DNA of 8,315 bases from the NCBI GenBank assembly GCA_030641665.1, contig DAOWHA010000042.1, forward strand, positions 1-8,315, in the 5' to 3' direction. The stretch comes from JAGLTA01 sp023142625 (lineage in GTDB: Bacteria > Patescibacteriota > Patescibacteriia > JAACEG01). A program made the position numbers and the translations under genes. Each line of letters begins with the position of its first letter. Within the stretch, counting starts at the first letter, position 1. The notes below the pieces were generated by a model, which was not told the origin of the DNA, did not search any database, and was given only the letters and a program-made list of their open reading frames with translations. Below, piece by piece: positions 1-4,627 of this stretch.

Positions 1-152
1 ACTACACCAATAAAGACAATAATGCTAAAAATAATCAGCAAAATATTTTGTATTTTTTTTCTTTTATTGACCTGTTTATCTGTTTTAACATTTTTATTTG
101 ACTGATTTATTCCTTGTTCATTTTCTATAATTTGGTTGTCTTGGTTTTCCAT
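1..152 (-). CDS. N-terminal part of an unrecognised single-pass membrane protein (runs off the window)
   Basis: On the minus strand an ATG at 152 opens a frame of 50 codons without a stop up to the window edge. The first ~34 residues are polar and rich in Asn, Gln and Lys (starting MENQDNQIIENEQG). A basic stretch (NKRKK, residues 29-33) is followed by a hydrophobic run (ILLIIFSIIVFIGVV), so a cytosolic N-terminus with one membrane anchor is likely. It lies downstream of rplS on the same strand. In many bacteria that position holds signal peptidase I (lepB), which also begins with a short tail and a membrane helix, but the catalytic serine region would lie outside the window. The assignment is therefore only a possibility. 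No Shine-Dalgarno sequence is seen; the start is chosen because it is the first ATG before the charged/hydrophobic pattern. Confidence 0.55.
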   Translation of the reverse strand, partial: MENQDNQIIENEQGINQSNKNVKTDKQVNKRKKIQNILLIIFSIIVFIGV

Positions 153-179
153 ATAGTTTAAAATAATTTTAAATAAATC

Positions 180-342
180 GTTTTCGCAGCGACAGCGGAG
201 AAAACACCTTATTTCCCCTTTTAAATAAATAAAAAAAATCAAATTTTTGCCGTGTTAAAATCACTAAATACTAAAACCTCCGCTAAGATAAAAAATTTAT
301 TTCGTACAACAAGTTATATGCGAACTTGTTGATTTAGTATTT
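180..342. repeat. Cluster of nested inverted repeats between rplS and the partial gene
   Basis: The 274-base gap between rplS and the partial gene has no convincing ORF but holds several inverted repeats. CAACAAGTT (307-315) pairs perfectly with AACTTGTTG (323-331) around a 7-nt loop. AAATACTAAA (266-275) pairs perfectly with TTTAGTATTT (333-342) and encloses that hairpin. AGCGGAG (194-200) pairs with CTCCGCT (278-284). GTTTTC (180-185) pairs with GAAAAC (200-205). As RNA in the minus direction this would be the 3' untranslated region of rplS or the leader of the next gene. It may be a processing or termination structure, a small repeat element or a structured RNA; no known RNA family is recognised. 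Confidence 0.4.
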
Positions 343-426
343 AAAATAAATAAAAATATCAATACAAATTTTTAATCATAAATAGATTATGATTAGAAAT
401 TATAAAATATTAAAATCATTGCGTTG

Positions 427-879
427 CTATCCCGCGATTTTTTCTTTTTTCAGCCGCTTTTTATATCCTCTGCGTAGGAAATATAATTTCGCGCGGCGAG
501 TTTTTATTTTTTGCAACAACTCAACCTTTGCTATTGTAGGCGAAAATAGCGGAAATATTTTTTCCACACCGACGCCATTGGAAACTTTACGGACGGTTAT
601 AGTCGCGCCCGGCTCGTTTCCATTTTTTCGCGCCAAAACAGTGCCTTCAAAAAATTGCAACCGTTCTTTGGTTTCTCCTTTCGGATTAACCTCTTTAATT
701 TTTTGGTAAATTTTAATTACCATTCCAGATTTTATTTCAGAAGGCGAAATTATGTTTTTTTGCTGGCTGTTTTTAGCGGGCTTTTTAGTTTTTTCTTCTT
801 TTTTGTCGTTGTTTTGAACTTTTTTTTCTTTAATTTCTTTTTTTTCTTTTACCTCTTTTGCTTCTTTTGTTTCTGACAT
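427..879 (-). CDS. rplS: Large ribosomal subunit protein bL19
   Basis: bL19 sits at the interface of the 30S and 50S subunits and helps form an intersubunit bridge. The core covers about residues 45-138. Family signatures are clear: FFEGTVLARKNGN (77-88), TITVRKVSNGVGVEKIFPLF (93-112), SPTIAKVELL (113-122) and the basic RRAKLYFLR (128-136). The family is normally about 115 residues. This protein has 150 because of a 44-residue N-terminal extension made almost only of Lys, Glu, Asn and Gln, plus a basic tail after residue 137. The extension is low complexity and probably disordered. The ATG at 879 is the only start that includes it. A promoter lies just upstream (908-935), so L19 can be expressed independently of gmk. 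The gene ends on TAG. No Shine-Dalgarno sequence is visible. Confidence 0.97.
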   Translation of the reverse strand: MSETKEAKEVKEKKEIKEKKVQNNDKKEEKTKKPAKNSQQKNIISPSEIKSGMVIKIYQKIKEVNPKGETKERLQFFEGTVLARKNGNEPGATITVRKVSNGVGVEKIFPLFSPTIAKVELLQKIKTRRAKLYFLRRGYKKRLKKEKIAG

Positions 880-907
880 AATAGGTTTATTTAGTAAATT
901 TTATTTA

Positions 908-935
908 ATCCTACACGATTTTTATTTTTTGTCAA
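908..935 (-). promoter_or_regulatory. Promoter of rplS (sigma-70 type)
   Basis: On the minus strand a perfect -35 box TTGACA (935-930) is separated by 16 bp from TAGGAT (913-908), which matches the -10 consensus at 4 of 6 positions. Transcription would start near 901, giving a leader of about 22 nt before the ATG at 879. The site lies in the 62-bp gap between gmk and rplS. Confidence 0.55.
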
Positions 936-941
936 AAAAAT

Positions 942-1508
942 TTATTTTATATTTTGCAAAATGATTTTTTTTACTTCCTTCACAGTTTCCGCAAGTCTGT
1001 TTTCACGGTTTATTATTCGATAATCAAAAATATTTTTATTTTTCAGCCATCCTTTCGCGTAATTCATTCTTTGCTTTATAAATTCTTTTGTCTCGCCTCT
1101 TTTTAGCAGCCTTTGCCCTAGTATTTCAAGCGACGGCGGAAGAATTAAAATAGCGATAATTTGCGGTATAAGTTTTTTAGCAGTTATAACTCCTTTGTAG
1201 TCAATTTTCCATATTCCGATTTTATCGCAGTTCAGCGCCTTTTTAATCGCTCTGTTTTTAACGCCATAAAATTGGGCGTTATCTTCTTCGGCGTATTCAA
1301 AAAATTCATCATTCGCAATGCTTTTTTTAAATTCTTGTTTTGAAATAAAATAATATTCTTTGCCCCGTGTTTCATCTGGACGAATTTTCCTTGTTGTGGT
1401 CGTAATAATTTTTTCAATATTCAAGCATTTTTTAAGTCCAGAAATAACACTGTCTTCGCCTGCGCCAGAAGGACCTGAAATTATAAAAAGCCTGTTTTTT
1501 TTATTCAT
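942..1508 (-). CDS. gmk: Guanylate kinase homologue with altered P-loop
   Basis: Guanylate kinase transfers phosphate from ATP to GMP to make GDP in the cytosol. From the ATG at 1508 the protein has 188 residues, near family length. The GMP side looks intact: TTTTRKIRPDETRGKEYYF (36-54) matches the family's TTR..R.gE..G..Y.F motif, followed by FFEYAEE (69-75), FYG (80-82), WKIDYKG (100-106), ILPPSLEILGQRLLKRG (122-138) and a final FDYRIINRENRL. The ATP side is odd. The P-loop reads GPSGAGEDS (12-20), where the family has GPSGxGKST, so the essential Lys is Glu and the next Ser/Thr is Asp. The start at 1508 overlaps the upstream pseudouridine synthase gene by 8 bp. ATGs at 1544 and 1526 would add 12 or 6 residues but force a longer overlap. 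Family membership is certain; GMP kinase activity is in doubt. Confidence 0.9.
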   Translation of the reverse strand: MNKKNRLFIISGPSGAGEDSVISGLKKCLNIEKIITTTTRKIRPDETRGKEYYFISKQEFKKSIANDEFFEYAEEDNAQFYGVKNRAIKKALNCDKIGIWKIDYKGVITAKKLIPQIIAILILPPSLEILGQRLLKRGETKEFIKQRMNYAKGWLKNKNIFDYRIINRENRLAETVKEVKKIILQNIK

Positions 1509-2430
1509 AAAATTTTTTAAATTCATTAGGCAATTCTGCTTCAAATTCCACCCACTCGTTTTTTAAATTTTTAAACCCTAATTTATAGGAATGCAAAAAC
1601 ATTCTTTTTATTTTAGCGGAATTTTTATATTTTTTCAAGCAATAAATTTTATCGCCGACAACTGGATGATTGATCGCTTTCAGATGGACGCGGATCTGAT
1701 GCGTCCGTCCAGTCAGTATTTGAATTTTCAGCAGAGAATTTTTTTGAAATTTTTTAACTGTCCAAAAAAGAGTTTTCGCCTCTCTGTAATTTTTATTTCT
1801 GCCAGTTGCCATCAACCCGGTTTTTTTGCTTCTGCCGATTTTCAGATTTATTTCGCCGCTCTCTTTGTTTATTATTCCGTGGACTAACGCTAAATATTCT
1901 TTTTTAATTTCGCGGTTTTGGAATTGCGATTTTAAGCATTCAAACGATTTTTGATTTTTAGCGACCGCCATAATGCCCGAAACATCTTTATCTAAACGAT
2001 GGATAATTCCCGGGCGCGTTTCATCTTCGCCGATATTTTTTAATTTTGGCAGATAAGCCAGCAAGCCGTTAACAAGCGTATTTTTCGGAACGCTTTCGGA
2101 CGGATGAACCGTTAGTCCAGACGGTTTGTCAATAATCAAAAAATCCTTATCTTCAAAAATAATTTTGAGTTTTATTTTTTTATCAGGCGACAAATCAATT
2201 TTTTTTTGCTCGGCTATTCCTTTTAATATTTTTTGGCTTATGAAAATAGCATCATCTATTTTTAATTTATAGTGCGGAGAGATTTTTTTATCATTAAGCA
2301 AAACGCCTTCTTGCCGAATTATTGCCTGCCAGAAAGAGCGGGAATATTCTGGAAAATTTTTTGCCAAAAAAATGTCAAGCCGTTCGTCTATTTTTTTTTC
2401 ATTAATAATTATTTTATTTTTTTTATCCAT
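1501..2430 (-). CDS. rluD: RluA-family 23S rRNA pseudouridine synthase, RluD-like
   Basis: This family converts uridines in ribosomal RNA to pseudouridine; RluD acts on helix 69 of 23S rRNA. From the ATG at 2430 the protein has 309 residues. An N-terminal S4-like RNA-binding domain (about 10-65; ERLDIFLAKNFPEYSRSFWQ and the GVLLNDKKISPHYKL region) is followed by the catalytic domain. That domain carries DFLIIDKPSGLTVHP (97-110), GIIHRLDKDVSGIM (141-154) with catalytic Asp147, KEYLALVHG (177-185), and LTGRTHQIRVHL (239-250) with HPVVGDKIY (255-263). Which uridines are modified cannot be read from the sequence, so the RluD name rests on the S4 plus HRLD architecture. A longer frame begins at 2496, but that start lies inside a palindrome and upstream of a good promoter, so 2430 is preferred. 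The stop overlaps the gmk start, suggesting cotranscription. Confidence 0.92.
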   Translation of the reverse strand: MDKKNKIIINEKKIDERLDIFLAKNFPEYSRSFWQAIIRQEGVLLNDKKISPHYKLKIDDAIFISQKILKGIAEQKKIDLSPDKKIKLKIIFEDKDFLIIDKPSGLTVHPSESVPKNTLVNGLLAYLPKLKNIGEDETRPGIIHRLDKDVSGIMAVAKNQKSFECLKSQFQNREIKKEYLALVHGIINKESGEINLKIGRSKKTGLMATGRNKNYREAKTLFWTVKKFQKNSLLKIQILTGRTHQIRVHLKAINHPVVGDKIYCLKKYKNSAKIKRMFLHSYKLGFKNLKNEWVEFEAELPNEFKKFYE

Positions 2431-2436
2431 ATATCC

Positions 2437-2464
2437 ATTATATTTATTTAACACATTTTTACAA
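2437..2464 (-). promoter_or_regulatory. Promoter of the rluD-gmk operon, probably leaderless
   Basis: On the minus strand TTGTAA (2464-2459, 4 of 6 matches to the -35 consensus) is followed after 16 bp by a perfect TATAAT (2442-2437). The expected first transcribed base is within a base or so of 2430, the A of the rluD ATG, so the mRNA would start at or next to the start codon. This supports choosing the 2430 start. Confidence 0.55.
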
Positions 2465-2489
2465 CCCCTTTTATTTTTAAATTTTTGTG

Positions 2490-2509
2490 TTAGCATATAT
2501 TTATGCTAA
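2490..2509. promoter_or_regulatory. 20-bp palindrome in the divergent rluD/ilvC intergenic region (candidate operator)
   Basis: TTAGCATA (2490-2497) and TATGCTAA (2502-2509) form perfect 8-bp arms around the 4-bp spacer TATT. It lies between the divergent promoters, about 25 bp upstream of the rluD -35 and just upstream of the ilvC -10. Size, symmetry and position suit binding by a dimeric regulator. A cruciform or chance AT palindrome is possible, though each arm holds a GC step. No regulator gene is nearby. Confidence 0.4.
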
Positions 2510-2531
2510 TGTTATTGCAATATTAGAGTTT

Positions 2532-2537
2532 TATAAT
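2532..2537 (+). promoter_or_regulatory. Candidate -10 box of ilvC
   Basis: A perfect TATAAT lies 15 bp before the ilvC ATG at 2553. The predicted first base is near 2544, giving a leader of only about 9 nt, too short for a normal Shine-Dalgarno sequence. No good -35 box is found at 16-18 bp; TTGCAA at 2515-2520 is too close (11 bp). The nearby palindrome may bind an activator. Confidence 0.35.
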
Positions 2538-2552
2538 TTTAAATAAAAATTT

Positions 2553-3605
2553 ATGGCAAAAATAAATTTTGGCGGCGTTGAAGAAACCGTCGTGACGCGC
2601 GAGGAGTTTCCCTTGGAAAAAGCGCGTGAAGTGTTAAAAGACGAAACAATAGCCGTAATCGGCTACGGGGTTCAGGGTCCAAGCCAAGCGATGAATATGC
2701 GTGATAACGGAGTCAAAGTCATTATTGGACAGAGAATGGAAGGGGACGACGGTTGGGAGAAAGCGGTTAAAGATGGCTGGGTCGGCGGCGAGACGCTTTT
2801 TAGCATTGAAAGCGCTTGTGAAAAAGCTACGATTATTATGTATCTTCTGTCAGATGCCGGACAAAAAGTTCAGTGGGAAAATATTAAAAAATATTTAACC
2901 AAAGGCAAAGCCCTTTATTTTTCGCACGGATTTTCAATCGTATATAAAGATCAGACAGGCGTAATTCCCCCGAGAGACATTGATGTTATTTTAGCCGCGC
3001 CAAAAGGGTCGGGGCTGTCTGTGAGGCGGAATTTTCTGGAAGGGCGCGGAATAAATTCCAGTTTTGCTGTTTTTCAAGACGCTACTGGCAGAGCAGAAGA
3101 CAGAGTTAAGGCTGTCGGCATCGCTATCGGTTCTGGATTTTTGTTTCCGACAACTTTTGAAAAAGAGGTTTTGAGCGATTTAACCGGCGAACGCGGCGTT
3201 TTAATGGGCGCGATAGCGGGAATAATGGAAGCTCAATATAATCTTTTGCGATCCAAAGGACATAGCCCGTCTGAAGCATTCAATGAAACCGTTGAAGAGG
3301 CGACTCAAAGCTTATATCCTTTAATCGGCGAAAACGGGATGGATTGGATGTTTTCCAACTGTTCGTCAACAGCGCAAAGAGGCGCGCTTGACTGGCGGCA
3401 TAAATTCAGAAAAGCAGTTGAGCCGGTTTTTAAAGAACTTTACGAAAGCGTTAAAAACGGAACGGAAACTAAAATTACGCTTAAAGCGAACAGCGATTCT
3501 AATTACAGTGAAAAATTAAGAGAAGAACTTAAAGAAATAAGGGAATCTGAAATGTGGCAAGCAGGAAAACAGATTCGACTATTAAGACCTGAAAACAAGA
3601 AATAG
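2553..3605 (+). CDS. ilvC: Ketol-acid reductoisomerase (class I)
   Basis: KARI catalyses Mg2+-dependent alkyl migration and NAD(P)H reduction of 2-acetolactate or 2-aceto-2-hydroxybutyrate in valine, isoleucine and leucine synthesis. The protein is complete (350 residues). The Rossmann domain has IAVIGYGVQGPSQAMNMRDNG (33-53), then the cofactor loop GQRMEGDDGW (59-68) and catalytic His125 in SHGF. The C-terminal knotted domain has the metal ligands Asp209 and Glu213 (SDLTGERG) and Glu245/Glu249 (ETVEEATQSL), and the substrate-binding CSSTAQRGALDW (270-281). The GYGVQGPSQA wording and the end ESEMWQAGKQIRLLRPE recall the Bacteroidetes/fungal branch of KARI rather than the common GYGSQGHAQA form. 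No other ilv or leu gene is in the window, and such pathways are usually missing in CPR bacteria, so acquisition by transfer is plausible. Codon use looks somewhat richer in G and C than the neighbours. The loop carries acidic residues that may favour NADH. Confidence 0.97.
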   Translation: MAKINFGGVEETVVTREEFPLEKAREVLKDETIAVIGYGVQGPSQAMNMRDNGVKVIIGQRMEGDDGWEKAVKDGWVGGETLFSIESACEKATIIMYLLSDAGQKVQWENIKKYLTKGKALYFSHGFSIVYKDQTGVIPPRDIDVILAAPKGSGLSVRRNFLEGRGINSSFAVFQDATGRAEDRVKAVGIAIGSGFLFPTTFEKEVLSDLTGERGVLMGAIAGIMEAQYNLLRSKGHSPSEAFNETVEEATQSLYPLIGENGMDWMFSNCSSTAQRGALDWRHKFRKAVEPVFKELYESVKNGTETKITLKANSDSNYSEKLREELKEIRESEMWQAGKQIRLLRPENKK

Positions 3606-3631
3606 CCTATAAAGTCTATAAAGTCGAAAGT
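3604..3631 (+). repeat. 28-bp dispersed repeat at the 3' end of ilvC, second copy inside porA
   Basis: The sequence starting AGCCTATAAAGTC at 3604 overlaps the ilvC stop codon and matches 6868-6895 inside porA at 26 of 28 positions. It contains AAAGTC units at 3611-3616 and 3620-3625 and a degenerate third. The porA copy is longer, with additional 7-nt units. This suggests a small repetitive sequence that has spread to at least two sites. Confidence 0.65.
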
Positions 3632-3663
3632 TTGTTTAATTTTTTAAATTTGTTGTGAAATAT

Positions 3664-3697
3664 AAAAACTCTTTAAATAAGGATTTAAAGAGTTTTT
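3664..3697. terminator. Bidirectional hairpin terminator between ilvC and the tRNA genes
   Basis: A perfect 15-bp stem joins 3664-3678 (AAAAACTCTTTAAAT) and 3683-3697 (ATTTAAAGAGTTTTT) with the loop AAGG. The 3' arm ends in five T on the plus strand, and the 5' arm gives five U in the minus direction. It lies 58 bp after the ilvC stop and 9 bp beyond the 3' end of the tRNA-Pro gene. It can therefore end both converging transcripts. Confidence 0.85.
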
Positions 3698-3705
3698 AAA
3701 ATTTG

Positions 3706-3778
3706 TCGGGGCGACTGGACTCGAACCAGCGGCCTCATGGTCCCAAACCACGCGCGCTACCAACTGCGCCACGCCCCG
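3706..3778 (-). tRNA. tRNA-Pro (anticodon UGG)
   Basis: A 73-nt cloverleaf folds on the minus strand. The acceptor stem CGGGGCG pairs with CGCCCCG and carries the C1-G72 pair typical of bacterial tRNA-Pro. The D stem is GCGC/GCGC. The anticodon stem CGTGG/CCATG encloses the loop TTTGGGA with anticodon TGG. The T arm is GCTGG-TTCGAGT-CCAGT. The discriminator is A and the 3' CCA is not encoded, so a CCA-adding enzyme is needed. It is last in the Lys-Phe-Pro transcript, followed by the terminator. Confidence 0.95.
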
Positions 3779-3788
3779 CGTTTCGGAA

Positions 3789-3860
3789 GTCGGATGTCAG
3801 ATTTCAGATGTCGAATTAAAAAATAATCAGATATCTGACATCCGAAATACGAATTCTGAT
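3789..3860. repeat. Heptamer-built palindrome in the Pro-Phe tRNA spacer
   Basis: The spacer holds a perfect 13-bp inverted repeat, 3790-3802 (TCGGATGTCAGAT) against 3833-3845. The left arm splits into 7-nt units GTCGGAT, GTCAGAT, TTCAGAT, GTCGAAT; the right arm into ATCTGAC, ATCCGAA, ATACGAA, TTCTGAT. Between them lies the A/T core TTAAAAAATAAT. The next tRNA spacer has a related element with the same core. Confidence 0.8.
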
Positions 3861-3864
3861 TTAG

Positions 3865-3936
3865 TGCCTGGGGTGAGAATTGAACTCACGACACAAGGAT
3901 TTTCAGTCCTTTGCTCTACCACTGAGCTACCCAGGC
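3865..3936 (-). tRNA. tRNA-Phe (anticodon GAA)
   Basis: A 72-nt cloverleaf folds on the minus strand. The acceptor is GCCTGGG/CCCAGGC and the D arm is GCTC-AGTGGTA-GAGC. The anticodon stem AAGGA/TCCTT encloses CTGAAAA with anticodon GAA. The T arm is GTGAG-TTCAATT-CTCAC. The discriminator is A and CCA is not encoded. A plus-strand ORF over this gene is an antisense artefact. Confidence 0.96.
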
Positions 3937-3939
3937 ATC

Positions 3940-4009
3940 TCGGATATCAGATTTCAGATTTCGGACTAAAAAATAATCCGACATCCGACTTCCGATATCT
4001 GATATCCGA
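3940..4009. repeat. Heptamer-built palindrome in the Phe-Lys tRNA spacer
   Basis: A perfect 13-bp inverted repeat joins 3940-3952 (TCGGATATCAGAT) and 3997-4009. Both arms are runs of 7-nt units: TCGGATA, TCAGATT, TCAGATT, TCGGACT on the left; ATCCGAC, ATCCGAC, TTCCGAT, ATCTGAT, ATCCGAA on the right. A shorter inner pair (3961-3965 with 3977-3981) closes over the shared core CTAAAAAATAA. It is homologous to the element in the neighbouring spacer. Confidence 0.8.
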
Positions 4010-4014
4010 AATTG

Positions 4015-4087
4015 TGCGTCCAGCAGGGCTCGAACCTGCGACCTTCTGCTTAAAAGGCAGCTGCTCTACCAGCTGAGCTATGGACGC
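4015..4087 (-). tRNA. tRNA-Lys (anticodon UUU)
   Basis: A 73-nt cloverleaf folds on the minus strand. The acceptor is GCGTCCA/TGGACGC and the D arm is GCTC-AGCTGGTA-GAGC. The anticodon stem GCTGC/GCAGA has one end mismatch, G27-A43, and encloses CTTTTAA with anticodon TTT. The T arm is GCAGG-TTCGAGC-CCTGC. The discriminator is A and CCA is not encoded. It is first in the three-tRNA transcript. Confidence 0.96.
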
Positions 4088-4150
4088 GAAAATTAAAAGT
4101 AAGCCCAACGCAACGCAGGCTTGTAAATTTTATCTATTCATTTATTATTG

Positions 4151-4159
4151 TGATATAAT
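4151..4159 (+). promoter_or_regulatory. Extended -10 promoter facing the small membrane protein gene
   Basis: TGATATAAT (4151-4159) is a full extended -10 (TGnTATAAT) on the plus strand; no good -35 box is seen. Transcription would begin near 4166, about 78 nt before the ATG at 4244. It is back-to-back with the tRNA promoter and nearly touches its -10 box, so the two promoters may compete. Confidence 0.5.
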
Positions 4160-4162
4160 TAA

Positions 4163-4191
4163 ATAATAGAAAAAATAAGTTAATGTGTCAA
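4163..4191 (-). promoter_or_regulatory. Promoter of the tRNA Lys-Phe-Pro operon
   Basis: On the minus strand a perfect TTGACA (4191-4186), a 17-bp spacer and TATTAT (4168-4163, 5 of 6 matches) form the best sigma-70 promoter in the window. The expected start is near 4156, leaving a leader of about 68 nt before tRNA-Lys. The leader contains a short hairpin (4101-4105 with 4118-4122). Confidence 0.75.
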
Positions 4192-4243
4192 TAGAGTACA
4201 TTAAACGAAGAGTCATTAAGCCGTTTTACGCGGATTAGATTTT

Positions 4244-4450
4244 ATGGTTAAAATAAAAGATGAATATAAAAAATTTATTATAATAATTGCAAGCGATATT
4301 TTTTATATATCTTTAACAGCTTTTATTTTTTTTAGTTTAATAGAATTAGCGCGCCATCGTTTTGTCGCGTCTTATCTGAATTTAAACGCTTTATTAATGT
4401 TAGTCGTAATAACTGGAGTAATTACCGTAGTTAGTAGACCTACTGAATAA
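4244..4450 (+). CDS. Small two-helix membrane protein, C-terminus supplied by a MITE-like element
   Basis: The product is 68 residues and not recognised as a named family. A short basic start (MVKIKDEYKK) is followed by hydrophobic stretches at about 11-33 (FIIIIASDIFYISLTAFIFF) and 49-64 (ALLMLVVITGVITVVS), with LIELARHRFVAS between them, so two membrane helices are likely. The last residues (RPTE) and the TAA stop lie inside the left terminal repeat of the element at 4435-4594. Without the element and one TA, the frame would continue as SSDKKE and stop at 4611, so the loss is only a few residues. It has its own extended -10 promoter and is followed by tatD. The start is the first ATG, with no ribosome-binding site visible. 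It is probably real, though small. Confidence 0.6.
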   Translation: MVKIKDEYKKFIIIIASDIFYISLTAFIFFSLIELARHRFVASYLNLNALLMLVVITGVITVVSRPTE

Positions 4451-4594
4451 TAAATTGCGTAGCGAAATTTTCAGATTTTGAGGCAAATTTTTCAAAAATT
4501 TTATAAGCTTATGTAGAATATAGGCGTTAAAATTTTTGGAAAATTTGACCAAAATATGGAAATTACAGCAGTAAATTATTATTCAGTAGGTCTA
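4435..4594. mobile_element. 160-bp MITE-like palindromic element
   Basis: TAGACCTACTGAATAATAA at 4435-4453 is repeated perfectly and inverted at 4576-4594. The similarity continues inwards with small gaps for about 70 bp per arm (for example CAAATTTTTCAAAAATTTTA against CAAATTTTCCAAAAATTTTA), leaving a centre of about 24 bp with the palindrome AAGCTT. There is no ORF inside. If the outer TA at each end is a target duplication, the terminal repeat is 17 bp, as in elements moved by IS630/Tc1-type transposases; that is inference. The left end supplies the stop codon of the small membrane gene, and the right end lies 33 bp before tatD. As RNA it would fold into one long hairpin. Confidence 0.75.
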
Positions 4595-4627
4595 GTGATA
4601 AAAAAGAGTAATTTTAAATAATATTTT

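Noticed and set aside
389..876. Plus-strand ORFs rich in Phe opposite rplS
   Set aside because: They are complements of the Lys/Glu-rich L19 gene, which is certain.
2431..2496. Longer rluD start at 2496
   Set aside because: The added 22 residues match no family feature, the start lies in the palindrome, and the best promoter is downstream of it.
2497..2552. T-box or leucine/valine attenuator upstream of ilvC
   Set aside because: The 56-bp gap is too short and lacks the conserved T-box sequence or a leader peptide; the expected leader is about 9 nt.
3789..4009. CRISPR array
   Set aside because: The repeats are 7-nt units in palindromes between tRNA genes; there are no spacers of constant length, no long direct repeat and no cas genes.
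3864..4076. Plus-strand ORF of 70 codons with MPGVRIELTTQGFS and RPAGLEPATFCLKG
   Set aside because: It is the antisense reading of tRNA-Phe and tRNA-Lys; such peptides are well-known annotation artefacts over tRNA genes.
4101..4122. Separate terminator upstream of tRNA-Lys (AAGCC/GGCTT hairpin)
   Set aside because: The stem is only 5-6 bp, has no following U-run and lies inside the tRNA leader.
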